Position numbers and translations under genes: made by a program. 64,000 nucleotides of DNA from Variovorax sp. KK3 (GTDB lineage Bacteria; Pseudomonadota; Gammaproteobacteria; Burkholderiales; Burkholderiaceae_C), in the NCBI RefSeq assembly GCF_001984055.1, contig NZ_LYVO01000016.1:1-64000 (forward strand), given 5' to 3'. A model generated the notes under the pieces. That model was given only the letters and a program-made list of their open reading frames with translations, ran no database searches and was not told the DNA's origin. Below, in pieces: positions 52,852-61,080 of the stretch. Within the stretch, counting starts at the first letter, position 1. The number at the start of each line of letters is the position of its first letter.

Positions 52852-52947
52852 TACGAGCATGAAGCGGGGGTGCAGGCATCGCGCCGTATGCCCGCATTGC
52901 AGCGCGCCTGGACCACCGGCATTGGCCAGAAGCGTACGCTCAGTGAA

Positions 52948-53484
52948 TCATTCCGGCCGCCACGGGCTCATCCTCGGTATCCAGCGCGGGACGGCGGCGC
53001 GGAAGGCCTCGTACTCTTTTCCGAACGTCTGCTCGAGCATGGGTTCTTCGTATGCCAAGACGAAGACGTGAAACAAGAGCCAGAGCAGCGCCCCATACCC
53101 GATGAGTCGCGAATCGCACAACAGCAACGCTTGACCCAGAATGATGGCAATGACCGCGACGTATATCGGATTGCGCACATAACGGTAGAGCCCGGTCACC
53201 ACGAGGTTCAGGGGCGGCGCGATGGGCGCGGGGGTGCCGAGACCCTGCAGCGCGAACCGCGCGAATGCGTCAACGAGCCCAGGCACGCCGGCCAGAATCA
53301 TCATCGCGCCGAGGCCGCGTATGGGCTCCAGACCCAGGAACGGCGGCTGGATCTGCCAACCTGTGATCGACCATGGAACGAGCGCCGCGAGCGTACACGG
53401 GGCGACGACGAAGAAAGCCGCCGAGCCCAGGACGGCGATGGATCGCCGCATGGCGGTTCCCGACATTCGTCGATGCGAGTTCAT
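52948..53484 (-). CDS. ICMT/PEMT-like membrane methyltransferase
   Basis: 178 residues, multi-pass, of the isoprenylcysteine/phospholipid methyltransferase-like family. The motif GLYRYVRNPIYVAVIAI and the closing YEEPMLEQTFGKEYEAFRAA then VPRWIPR are the SAM-binding hallmarks. In bacteria such enzymes methylate lipids or quinone-like substrates; the target here is unknown. The start has AAGGAGG upstream. It lies 77 bp downstream of the ECF sigma gene on the same strand. Confidence 0.88.
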   Translation of the reverse strand: MNSHRRMSGTAMRRSIAVLGSAAFFVVAPCTLAALVPWSITGWQIQPPFLGLEPIRGLGAMMILAGVPGLVDAFARFALQGLGTPAPIAPPLNLVVTGLYRYVRNPIYVAVIAIILGQALLLCDSRLIGYGALLWLLFHVFVLAYEEPMLEQTFGKEYEAFRAAVPRWIPRMSPWRPE

Positions 53485-53561
53485 GGCGACCTCCTTGGAC
53501 AGAACGGCTCAGCTTCCCGTTGCCGAATGGTTTCGACGATGGGCTCTTGCTAGAAACTGCT

Positions 53562-54104
53562 TCACTTTTCACCTCCGCGCGATTCATCGCCTTGCAGGTA
53601 TTCGCGCAAGAGAGCCCGACCGCGATGAATACGGCTCTTGCATGCCTCGCGGGTGATTCGCAAGCGATTTGCCGCCTCGGCGATGGTCAGCTGCTCCATG
53701 TCGCGCAGCAGGATCACTTCACGGTAGATCTCCGGTAGCGACTCCAGCGCATGGACGACGTCGATGCGCAACTCGTCCTTCGGCACCTGCGCAAAGTGCT
53801 CGGCCTCGTGTCGCTCCGTCAGTTCTTCCGCACCCCGTATCAGCGCCAGCGCTGGGAGCATGCACAACCGGGTGACCACACGGAATATCCAGCCCGCGAT
53901 GGCCAGAGGATCGCGCACACTGCCCAGGCGGCGATAAAGCACGATCAGCGCTTCCTGAACGACGTCCTCAATGGCCGTCGTGCGATGGCACTGGTGCCTG
54001 GCATAGCGGCGGATGTCGGGTTGCAGTTCGCGCAGCATCTTCTCCAGAGCGACTGGATCGCCGGCCTGGGCGGCGGCAAACAGGGCTGCATCGACCCGGA
54101 TCAC
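53562..54104 (-). CDS. ECF-family RNA polymerase sigma factor
   Basis: 180 residues from a GTG start at 54104. Region 2 (ARHQCHRTTAIEDVVQEALI, then LYRRLGSVRDPLAIAGWIFR) and region 4 (LPEIYREVILLRDMEQLTIA, then ACKSRIHRGRALLREYL) are both present. I prefer the GTG because it makes a GTGA overlap with the upstream stop and has GGAAAG before it. The ATG at 54143 would reach 40 bp into the upstream gene. No anti-sigma gene is visible on either side. It probably directs its own operon; its signal is unknown. Confidence 0.88.
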   Translation of the reverse strand: MIRVDAALFAAAQAGDPVALEKMLRELQPDIRRYARHQCHRTTAIEDVVQEALIVLYRRLGSVRDPLAIAGWIFRVVTRLCMLPALALIRGAEELTERHEAEHFAQVPKDELRIDVVHALESLPEIYREVILLRDMEQLTIAEAANRLRITREACKSRIHRGRALLREYLQGDESRGGEK

Positions 54105-54313
54105 CTTGGACTTTCCAACAGCTTGCGGCCCACCATGGCACACGCGGGACAGAAGCCGATCAGCCCGGTCAGCGCCGTCAGCACGCCACTCGCAGCAAAC
54201 ACCAGGCCGAGCAACGTCGGACCGATCTGCGTGAGTGAGCAGGCCACCATCAACGCACCACCGATCACCCGCGCCCAGCGTTCCTTGAGACCCACGTTCT
54301 TGCGGTAAAACAT
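54101..54313 (-). CDS. DUF2892 (YgaP-like) membrane protein
   Basis: 70 residues: KNVGLKERWARVIGGALMVA, then two helices and GFCPACAMVGRK. It fits the DUF2892 family, the membrane part found alone or behind rhodanese domains. The CPAC pair near the end is family-typical. It is the first gene of the unit with the sigma factor, whose GTG start overlaps this stop. Confidence 0.85.
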   Translation of the reverse strand: MFYRKNVGLKERWARVIGGALMVACSLTQIGPTLLGLVFAASGVLTALTGLIGFCPACAMVGRKLLESPR

Positions 54314-54416
54314 CTCGTCACCCCGAACTGCCCGATCACAGCGAGCATCGTAGACAAGGAGGGGCGTTTGGTCGAAAAGGATTCAATGGGTCGTCGAAGC
54401 GATAGCGACGGATTCT

Positions 54417-55538
54417 TCAGCCTCCGCCCGCCCCACCAGATGCTCTCTCTAGGCCACTCAAACTGCCGTTCCTCAGCAGGCGAACAAACTCCACCAAGGT
54501 AATCGCGACCGCAATCGCTATCAGGACAAGCAACGGCATCAGTATTCGATTGTCCAAGAGGGCTTGGACAATCAAAACGCTGCCGAGAGGAAGAACGATG
54601 GCGGCGATTGTGGTGATAGCACCGAACGCTGCGAACGCTCTGAAAATCCACGCCTCAAGACGGTTCCTTGTTTTCCAGGACTGGTAGGCGATCCATGGCT
54701 CGGAGTCGTCAATCTTGGCATCTCGGAGTTGATAAATGGCGTGAGCCAGACTCACAGCAACATACAGCGCCAGTATCCCGATCGCAATGCCGACCCAAGG
54801 CGAAAGCACCTCCACCTGAAGCACTGGGATCTTGATAACTTGCTCACGAAAGATCTTCAGGACCTTTCCATAGACGCCTTCTGCTTTGTCGCCAGGCACG
54901 AGCCACGGCGACGCAAGATAGATCAACTGACTCTCAACTGCCGCAAGATCCAACGAGCCGTTCTCTTCGACTGGTTCGTCAGGCTTCTCTGCATTCTGCT
55001 GAACGAGGATCCACTTCTTGGAGGTCTTCTCTGCAACTCCAGTCCATTTGGTTTCACCATCGGCCAAGAGGACTCGATACACAATGCCAGGGCGAGCCAG
55101 CGACTCTAGCGAGTAACTTTGATAAGTTGTGGCGTTGGCTCCTGTGTACAACTTCTCCCAAGCCAACCGCTTTTCAATCAAGCTCGCCTCGCTTGCAGAA
55201 GGCTCCTTGTTTCGCGTAAACGAGAAGACTTGATCAGCCGATGTAAGCACCCCGCCTCTGACATCTTCTCCCTTGAATTCGTCCCTGATCACACCAAGAA
55301 TCGAGCCGCTCCTCGGTGCCATCATGGGTGCAAGATCAAACTTGGCTTGGTGCTGGCCGCCGAGGCGGCCATCATTTCCAAACTCCGCTTTGATCAAGGC
55401 TGCAACGAATGCGCGCCGTTCGATGTCCTCAATGGTCTTGGCCAAGCGAACTGGCCCGGCAGTAAGGGTGATGGCCGTCAAGAAGATGACGAGCCCGGCG
55501 ACGGAAAGCCCTTTGATGCGCTTGATCTGTTCTTTCAT
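54417..55538 (-). CDS. Orphan membrane protein in an AT-richer islet
   Basis: 373 residues from the ATG at 55538, which follows GGAGG at seven bases. An N-terminal helix (GLSVAGLVIFLTAITLTAGP) is followed by about 220 residues of soluble domain. Then come three more hydrophobic segments (WVGIAIGILALYVAVSLAHA, AFGAITTIAAIVLPLGSVLI, LMPLLVLIAIAVAITLVEFV) and a Gly-rich end. I recognise no family. Base composition is clearly lower in GC than both flanks and codon choice is more relaxed, which suggests recent transfer. No mobile element was found beside it. Confidence 0.72.
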   Translation of the reverse strand: MKEQIKRIKGLSVAGLVIFLTAITLTAGPVRLAKTIEDIERRAFVAALIKAEFGNDGRLGGQHQAKFDLAPMMAPRSGSILGVIRDEFKGEDVRGGVLTSADQVFSFTRNKEPSASEASLIEKRLAWEKLYTGANATTYQSYSLESLARPGIVYRVLLADGETKWTGVAEKTSKKWILVQQNAEKPDEPVEENGSLDLAAVESQLIYLASPWLVPGDKAEGVYGKVLKIFREQVIKIPVLQVEVLSPWVGIAIGILALYVAVSLAHAIYQLRDAKIDDSEPWIAYQSWKTRNRLEAWIFRAFAAFGAITTIAAIVLPLGSVLIVQALLDNRILMPLLVLIAIAVAITLVEFVRLLRNGSLSGLERASGGAGGG

Positions 55539-55888
55539 CTCGAAGCCTCCAGTGGCGGAACCGGTTGACACTGCCGCCGTGCACTCTGATTGAACGCTGA
55601 GCCGTTCCGTGCGCGCACGGGATGAGTCACACGCGAGCCTATACAAGGCTGAAGCGACAAGGGTTCGGGCTTTCCCCTCATCAATCGAAGGGAGGCGAGG
55701 CACGGAATGACGATCCTAGGCCTGACAACGAGGAATCGCTTCACCCCAACGCCATTCAAGTCGTGAGGCTGTCCTCGCCGACTGTCATTCTTTCGATGGG
55801 CTGGTCCCGCTTGCGCGACACCAGTATCGTGTCTACCCAATGCCGACTCCGATCTTCAGGAGTGGCAAGAGGCGAAGCTAGAGCAGCT
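55539..55888. other. Intergenic stretch without a supportable gene
   Basis: About 350 bp between the orphan membrane protein and the 3' end of the arsenic operon, AT-richer than the operon. No open frame with coding character, RNA gene or clear hairpin was seen. It may hold the membrane-protein promoter. Confidence 0.4.
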
Positions 55889-57097
55889 TCAGTTGCTGGA
55901 TGCGCCGCGCGGGGCGTGCAGCCGTTCCTCGTCTTCACCCGCCCGGAGCATCATCAGCGCGGCGAAGGCGATAGCGCCAAGGCCGCCAGAAAGCCAGAGT
56001 GCGCCGGCGCCCCATCGGTCCAGGCAAAGCCCGAAAAGCCACGGCGACAGTGCCTGTGCGATCCGGGCAGGAACCATGAGCAGCCCCTGCCTCGCTCCGT
56101 AGCCCTGCGGCCCGAAGAGCACCAGGGGCAGGGTGCCTTTGGCAATCGTCAGGATGCCATTGCCCGCACCGTGGAAAATCACGAACACAGCCGCCATTGG
56201 CGCACCGGCCAGCGCGAGGAGCGCAGCGCCTGCAGGGTGCATGAGCGTCGCCAAGCGCGCGGAAAGAAGCGGGTGGACTTTCCGCAGCACGCTGAACTCC
56301 AGGATTCGCGCGCCGACTTGGGCTGGGCCGACCAACGCGCCGAAGGCCACGGCCGCTGCGAGCGTGGCCCCGCCGGCCATCAGAAGCCTGGGGAGGTGTG
56401 CAGCCATCGCAGTGCTGATGAACCAGGTGATGGCGAACACCACGGCGAGCAGCAGCGATGCCTTGAGCGGGCTGCTCGCGTTCGAGTATTTCCCGACGCT
56501 GGCGATCGGGTCACTGTCTGCGCTCGGCGCCGCGGCAGCTGTTGGCAGCAGCCAGTTCAACGGCAGCGCAAGGAAGACGTGCAGCGCGGCCCATCCGAAG
56601 CATGCGCCCCTCCATCCAAACTGCGACTCGAGGAATGTGGAAAGAGGCCATCCCACAGTGCTGGCGAACCCGGCGATGAGTGTGATGCCGGTAATCGCAC
56701 CGCGCGAATCCCGGCCGTAGAGCCGCACCAGGCCCGCGAAGGCGGCTTCGTAGAGCCCGCTTCCCATGCCGACCCCCAGGATCGCCCAGGCGAGCAGAAG
56801 CCCGACGATGCCGTTCGCCGACCCAAGGAGCACCAGGCCGGCGGCGAAGACCAGATTGGTTGTCATCAGCACGGGCCGGCCGCCCCATCGATCGATGCAT
56901 CGCCCTGCATAGGGGCCGAGCAGCGCAGAAATGACCAACGCGAAGGAGAACGCGGCGAAGACCGTGGGCGTCTGCAGGTCGAGGTCCGTCGCCATCGGCG
57001 CGGCCAGCATGGCGGGCAGGTAGTACGACGACGCCCATGCCAGCGTCTGCGTGGTGCCGAGCGCCACAACGACGCTGGAACGGTTCGAGAGAGGCAT
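55889..57097 (-). CDS. MFS transporter of the arsenic operon
   Basis: 402 residues, twelve-helix major-facilitator protein (VVVALGTTQTLAWASSYYLP, then GPYAGRCIDRWGGRPVL, the usual loop 2-3 signature). It is the last gene of the ars operon; its ATG shares one base with the arsH stop (TGATG). By position it may export an arsenical, in the manner of ArsK or ArsJ. No gapdh gene is present, which argues against ArsJ. Substrate is inference from context. Confidence 0.85.
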   Translation of the reverse strand: MPLSNRSSVVVALGTTQTLAWASSYYLPAMLAAPMATDLDLQTPTVFAAFSFALVISALLGPYAGRCIDRWGGRPVLMTTNLVFAAGLVLLGSANGIVGLLLAWAILGVGMGSGLYEAAFAGLVRLYGRDSRGAITGITLIAGFASTVGWPLSTFLESQFGWRGACFGWAALHVFLALPLNWLLPTAAAAPSADSDPIASVGKYSNASSPLKASLLLAVVFAITWFISTAMAAHLPRLLMAGGATLAAAVAFGALVGPAQVGARILEFSVLRKVHPLLSARLATLMHPAGAALLALAGAPMAAVFVIFHGAGNGILTIAKGTLPLVLFGPQGYGARQGLLMVPARIAQALSPWLFGLCLDRWGAGALWLSGGLGAIAFAALMMLRAGEDEERLHAPRGASSN

Positions 57098-57831
57098 CAG
57101 ATGGCCGAGCGCAAGTTGACCCGCTTCGAAAGCTGCTCTGCGCTCTCCTTGCGCTCGCTGTACCGGTCCACCAGATAGGCGGCCGATCCTCGCGTCATCA
57201 GTGTGAACTTGACCAGCTCTTCCATCACGTCGACGACCCGGTCGTAGAACGAAGAGGGTTTCATGCGTCCCTGCTCGTCGAATTCCAGGAACGCCTTGGC
57301 GACCGACGACTGGTTGGGGATCGTGATCATGCGCATCCAGCGGCCAAGCACGCGCAACTGGTTTACCGCGTTGAATGACTGGGAGCCTCCCGATACTTCC
57401 ATCACGGCCAACGTCTTCCCCTGCGTTGGGCGAACCGCGCCGACGGACAGCGGAATCCAATCAATCTGCGCCTTCATGATCCCCGTCATCGCCCCGTGGC
57501 GTTCGGGCGAAGTCCAGACCATGCCTTCTGACCACTGCGCCAGCGCGCGCAGTTCCTGGACCTTGGGATGACTCTCGGGCGCGTCATCGGGCAACGGTAG
57601 TCCTCGGGGGTCAAAGACCCTCGGCTCGGCACCCATGGCGTGCAGCAGGCGGGCTGCTTCTTCGGTCAGCAGGCGGCTGAAGGAACGCTCGCGCGCGGAG
57701 CCGTACAACAGCAGGATTCTCGGCGGGTGAGTGGGGCGATGCGCCGGGATCAGTTTGCCAACAGTGGGAACTTGAAGAAGAGCCTCGTCGACGTTTGGCA
57801 GCTCAGGATTCATACCAATCACGGGATGCAT
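57097..57831 (-). CDS. arsH: ArsH NADPH-dependent FMN oxidoreductase
   Basis: 244 residues. The flavodoxin-like FMN site [16 protein letters not shown] is near residue 40; the family segment [20 protein letters not shown] and [20 protein letters not shown] are highly typical of ArsH. ArsH oxidises trivalent organoarsenicals to less toxic pentavalent forms. The ATG at 57831 lies within the 3' end of acr3 (29-bp overlap), preceded by AAGGTGG. Confidence 0.95.
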   Translation of the reverse strand: MHPVIGMNPELPNVDEALLQVPTVGKLIPAHRPTHPPRILLLYGSARERSFSRLLTEEAARLLHAMGAEPRVFDPRGLPLPDDAPESHPKVQELRALAQWSEGMVWTSPERHGAMTGIMKAQIDWIPLSVGAVRPTQGKTLAVMEVSGGSQSFNAVNQLRVLGRWMRMITIPNQSSVAKAFLEFDEQGRMKPSSFYDRVVDVMEELVKFTLMTRGSAAYLVDRYSERKESAEQLSKRVNLRSAI

Positions 57832-58861
57832 TCACCACCTTCACTACCGCCAACATGATGGGAACTTCGATCAACACGCCCACGACGGTCGCCAGCGCGG
57901 CACCCGAATGGAAGCCGAAGAGGCTGATGGCGGCAGCCACGGCCAGCTCGAAGAAGTTGGATGCGCCGATCAGCGCAGAAGGACAGGCGATGCTGTGCTT
58001 CTCGCCCACCTTGCGGTTGAGCCAGTAGGCCAGCCCTGAGTTGAAGACCACCTGGATCAGGATCGGCACGGCCAGCATCGCGATGACGAGCGGCTGGTCG
58101 ATGATCGCGCGGCCCTGGAATGCAAAAAGCAGCACGAGCGTCAGCAGCAGTGCCGCGATGGACCATGGCCCGATGCGATGCATCACGCGTTCGGATTCGG
58201 CAGGGCCTGCTTTCAGCAGTCGCCGACGCCAGAGCTGCGCAAAGATGACCGGCAGCACGATGTAGAGCACCACCGAGGTGATCAGTGTGTCCCAGGGCAC
58301 GGCAATCGCGGACATGCCGAGCAGCAGGGCCACGATCGGCGCAAAGGCGAACACCATGATGGCGTCGTTGAGTGCCACCTGAGACAGAGTGAAGACGGGA
58401 TCCCCGCCGGTCAGCCGGCTCCGCACGAAGACCATGGCGGTGCACGGCGCGGCGGCCAGCAGGATCAGGCCTGCGACGTAGCTGTCGAGTTGCTCGGCCG
58501 GCAGGTGGCCCGCGAAGACCTGGCGCACGAAGAGCCAAGCCAGGAACGCCATCGAGAATGGCTTGACGGCCCAGTTGATAAAGAGCGTGACGCCGATGCC
58601 GCGCCAGTGGTTCCCGACGTTCGCGAGGGCCGCGAAGTCGACTCTCAGCAGCATCGGGATGATCATGGCCCAGATGAGTAAGCCCACCGGGATGTTGACC
58701 CGCGCGACCTCCAGCCGGCCCACCGCCTGGAAGACGTTGGGCAGCCATTGCCCGAGCGCAATGCCGACCACGATGCACAGGAACACCCAGACGGTCAGGT
58801 AGCGCTCGAAGACGCTCATGGAAGCCACGCGTGCGGGCTTGCTGTCGATCACGGCACTCAT
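57803..58861 (-). CDS. acr3: Acr3-type arsenite efflux permease
   Basis: 352 residues, ten-helix arsenite/H+ antiporter of the Acr3 family (also annotated arsB). Characteristic segments are the conserved [20 protein letters not shown], with the functional cysteine of Acr3 in APCTAMV, and [19 protein letters not shown]. It begins 9 bp after arsC and overlaps arsH. Confidence 0.95.
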   Translation of the reverse strand: MSAVIDSKPARVASMSVFERYLTVWVFLCIVVGIALGQWLPNVFQAVGRLEVARVNIPVGLLIWAMIIPMLLRVDFAALANVGNHWRGIGVTLFINWAVKPFSMAFLAWLFVRQVFAGHLPAEQLDSYVAGLILLAAAPCTAMVFVRSRLTGGDPVFTLSQVALNDAIMVFAFAPIVALLLGMSAIAVPWDTLITSVVLYIVLPVIFAQLWRRRLLKAGPAESERVMHRIGPWSIAALLLTLVLLFAFQGRAIIDQPLVIAMLAVPILIQVVFNSGLAYWLNRKVGEKHSIACPSALIGASNFFELAVAAAISLFGFHSGAALATVVGVLIEVPIMLAVVKVVNASRDWYES

Positions 58862-58870
58862 TGGCGGCTA

Positions 58871-59368
58871 TCAGTTCGAGGAAATTCGCTGCAGATGAGC
58901 CTGCAACTCGTCGTTGCTCATCTCGTCCAGGCGGTCGAGCTGGACCAACTGCAGCATGCGGTAGCCCAGGGCTTGGCGGGTCAGCTCGAAGGCCTGCCGC
59001 TTGGCCTCGTCACCCCCCGTCGCGTTCGAAGGATCGGGGTATCCCCAGTGCACCTTGACCGGGGTGCCGGGCCAGTAGGGGCAGACTTCCGCGGCCGCGC
59101 TGTCGCACACGGTAATGACGGCGCGCATCTGGGGTGCATCAGGCGAAGCGAACTCGTCCCAGCTCTTGCTGCGGTAGCTTGAAGTGTCAACGCCTGCCCC
59201 CTGCAGCGCTTCGATTGCGAACGGGTTGATACGCCCGCTCGGGCTGCTGCCGGCGCTGAAGGCCCGGACGTCCTTGCCGAGCTTCTTCGCCCAGTGGTTC
59301 AGCATGCCCTCGGAGAGCACACTGCGCGCCGAGTTGTGCGTGCAGAGGATCAGGATGTTCGTCGTCAC
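58871..59368 (-). CDS. arsC: Arsenate reductase, second copy (LMW-PTP fold)
   Basis: 165 residues of the low-molecular-weight phosphatase-like arsenate reductases. The P-loop is C9-THNSARS. Further thiols follow at ITVCDSAAAEVCPYWPG. It reduces arsenate to arsenite for Acr3. The start overlaps the previous arsC stop by four bases. The tail is about 20 residues longer than that of basic S. aureus ArsC. Confidence 0.93.
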   Translation of the reverse strand: MTTNILILCTHNSARSVLSEGMLNHWAKKLGKDVRAFSAGSSPSGRINPFAIEALQGAGVDTSSYRSKSWDEFASPDAPQMRAVITVCDSAAAEVCPYWPGTPVKVHWGYPDPSNATGGDEAKRQAFELTRQALGYRMLQLVQLDRLDEMSNDELQAHLQRISSN

Positions 59369-59862
59369 TTGAGCTTTCCGATCTCGCGCACTTCATGCTG
59401 GATCGCCATGCGTTCCAGCTTGGCCATTGGCAGGGACAACATGAACTCCACTCGGCGTTTGAGCGTCACCGCGGTGTCCATGAAGGCGCGCTTTTTCTCT
59501 TCGTCGGTGCCTTCGACCGCGGCAGGGTCGGGCAGACCCCAGTGCGCGGTGATTGGCTGGCCAGGCCAGACGGGGCAGACCTCGCCGGCGGCCTGATCGC
59601 AGACCGTGATGACGAAGTCCATGGACGCGGCTCCGTCTTTGGCGAACTCGCCCCAGCTCTTGCTGCGGTAGCCGACGTCTGGGATGTGCATGCTGCGCAG
59701 GGTTGCGAGTGCAAGAGGGTGCACTTCGCCTCTCGGATGGCTGCCCGCGGAGAAGGCTTTGAATCGGCCGTTGCCGAGCTGGTTCAGCAGGCCCTCGGCG
59801 AGCACGGAGCGTGCCGAGTTGCCCGTGCAGATGAAGAGCACGTTGTGGATGGTGTGGGTCAT
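59365..59862 (-). CDS. arsC: Arsenate reductase, first copy (LMW-PTP fold)
   Basis: 165 residues. The P-loop is C12-TGNSARS; the VTVCD-type segment reads FVITVCDQAAGEVCPVWPG. It is clearly paralogous to the following gene but well diverged: identity looks well under half outside the core motifs. The pair overlaps by ATGA. They may use different reductants or differ in specificity. Confidence 0.93.
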   Translation of the reverse strand: MTHTIHNVLFICTGNSARSVLAEGLLNQLGNGRFKAFSAGSHPRGEVHPLALATLRSMHIPDVGYRSKSWGEFAKDGAASMDFVITVCDQAAGEVCPVWPGQPITAHWGLPDPAAVEGTDEEKKRAFMDTAVTLKRRVEFMLSLPMAKLERMAIQHEVREIGKLK

Positions 59863-59869
59863 GGAGTTC

Positions 59870-60355
59870 TCAGCAGCAGGCCGATGCAGATTTGGCGGGG
59901 ATGGAATGAGCGTTGACGCGAGGGGCAGATGGCGCGCAGCAGGCGCCGCCAGTCACCTCTGCCGCGGCGGCCGGGCGAGACTCACCGTAGATCTCAGCGC
60001 GTTCAAGGGTCCGGTAGTGTTCCCACGCAATGCCTTGTGGGTCGGTGACCCAGTGCTTTTCACTGCGTGCGTAGCAGCAAACCGTCTCGCCCTCATCGAG
60101 CAGCGTTTGGTCGGCCGACTGGGCACGCGCCTTCAACTCGGCGAGTTCGGCTTCGTCCTCGGCTTGGAAGCCGAGATGGTCGACGCCGCGGTCTGAACCA
60201 CGCGTCGAAATTGCAAAGTTGACACGAGGGTCATCGAGCATCCATTTCGCATAGTCGGCCTCGATACGCGCGGGCTCTGTCGCGAAGAGCTTGGAGTAGA
60301 ACGCGACGCTCTTGCCTGAGTCATCGACATGCAGATGGACGTGGAAGCGCTTCAT
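59870..60355 (-). CDS. arsI: ArsI/CadI-family VOC protein, probable C-As lyase
   Basis: 161-residue vicinal-oxygen-chelate protein. Metal-type ligands are His in the first strand (FHVHLHV), H60 in GVDHLGF and E112 in AWEHY. The vicinal pair C93-C94 in ETVCCYARSEKHWVTDP matches the substrate-binding cysteines known in ArsI, which breaks C-As bonds of trivalent organoarsenicals. Extra cysteines lie in the tail (GACCAP, SACC). The ATG at 60355 is the family start; the longer open frame is not supported. Confidence 0.88.
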   Translation of the reverse strand: MKRFHVHLHVDDSGKSVAFYSKLFATEPARIEADYAKWMLDDPRVNFAISTRGSDRGVDHLGFQAEDEAELAELKARAQSADQTLLDEGETVCCYARSEKHWVTDPQGIAWEHYRTLERAEIYGESRPAAAAEVTGGACCAPSAPRVNAHSIPAKSASACC

Positions 60356-60365
60356 GATGTCGCCT

Positions 60366-60689
60366 TCAGCAGGCGCAATCGTTAGCGGTGGTAGGCAAGC
60401 AGGCTTCGCCCTGGCAGCAGTTCTCGGTGAGGTAACCGAGCAACGCATTCATGCGATCGAAGGCGGCGCGGTAGATGAGGTTTCGCCCCTGGCGCTCCTG
60501 TGAGACCAGGCCCGCATGCATCAGCTCCTTGAGATGGAATGACAGGCTGGTGGAGGGAACGGCAATCGCCTCGACCAAAGCGCTCGGCGTCAATCCTTCG
60601 GGACCCGCGACGACCAAGCACCGGAATACCTGCAGGCGTACGGGTTGAGCCAGCGCAGCGAGGGATCGAACAACTTCATTTGCTTCCAT
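60366..60689 (-). CDS. arsR: ArsR-family arsenic-responsive repressor
   Basis: 107-residue winged-helix repressor. The recognition region is VPSTSLSFHLKELMHAGLVS. Instead of the E. coli CVCDLC site in helix 3, cysteines are C-terminal: C91-C92 and C97, plus C105 and C107. This resembles the Acidithiobacillus-type ArsR, with its As(III) site near the C-terminus. It is the first gene of the operon, with a 10-bp gap to arsI, so autoregulation is expected. Confidence 0.93.
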   Translation of the reverse strand: MEANEVVRSLAALAQPVRLQVFRCLVVAGPEGLTPSALVEAIAVPSTSLSFHLKELMHAGLVSQERQGRNLIYRAAFDRMNALLGYLTENCCQGEACLPTTANDCAC

Positions 60690-60695
60690 AGTTCA

Positions 60696-60724
60696 AAGAT
60701 AGTTGGATAATTAAATCAATGCAA
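60696..60724 (-). promoter_or_regulatory. Predicted sigma-70 promoter of the ars operon
   Basis: On the minus strand, TTGCAT (-35, 60724-60719), a 17-base AT-rich spacer and TATCTT (-10, 60701-60696). The expected transcription start, about seven bases downstream, coincides with the A of the arsR ATG at 60689. No Shine-Dalgarno lies between, so arsR may be leaderless. Confidence 0.5.
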
Positions 60725-60751
60725 GCAGTTGCTGCCCCTTTTTGTGCTGTT

Positions 60752-61018
60752 TCAGCATCGGCTGTGCATCGAACCCCCCCTGCGTTCAAGTACCTGCCAA
60801 CCCGCCTGAGTGATTTCACGAACCACAACTCCCGGCTGAGGGAGTCCGCCTAGTGGATCGACTACGACCTTGACGATCGCTTCTACGAGACCGGCATGGA
60901 CGAGAAAGCTGGCGTCCTTAAAGTCACGGTCGTCGAGCAGCGTGAATGGAAAACGCTCGTGGGCGATGCAGTGCAGCAGCGTGATGGCGGAACGAGGAAG
61001 CGGTGATTCTTGGGACAT
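60752..61018 (-). CDS. Small hypothetical protein (88 aa) upstream of arsR
   Basis: 88 residues: MSQESPLPRSAITLLHCIAH, then LLDDRDFKDASFLVHAGLVE and REITQAGWQVLERRGG. It could be a small winged-helix-like or regulator-accessory protein, but I recognise no family. The start lacks a strong ribosome site. It lies 62 bp upstream of arsR on the same strand, and its stop is only 27 bp before the ars -35 box. Confidence 0.5.
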   Translation of the reverse strand: MSQESPLPRSAITLLHCIAHERFPFTLLDDRDFKDASFLVHAGLVEAIVKVVVDPLGGLPQPGVVVREITQAGWQVLERRGGSMHSRC

Positions 61019-61080
61019 CCGACGAGACTACGCGGCGGTCGGAAATATCCCAAACTGGGATATCCAGCTTGAGCCACGGC

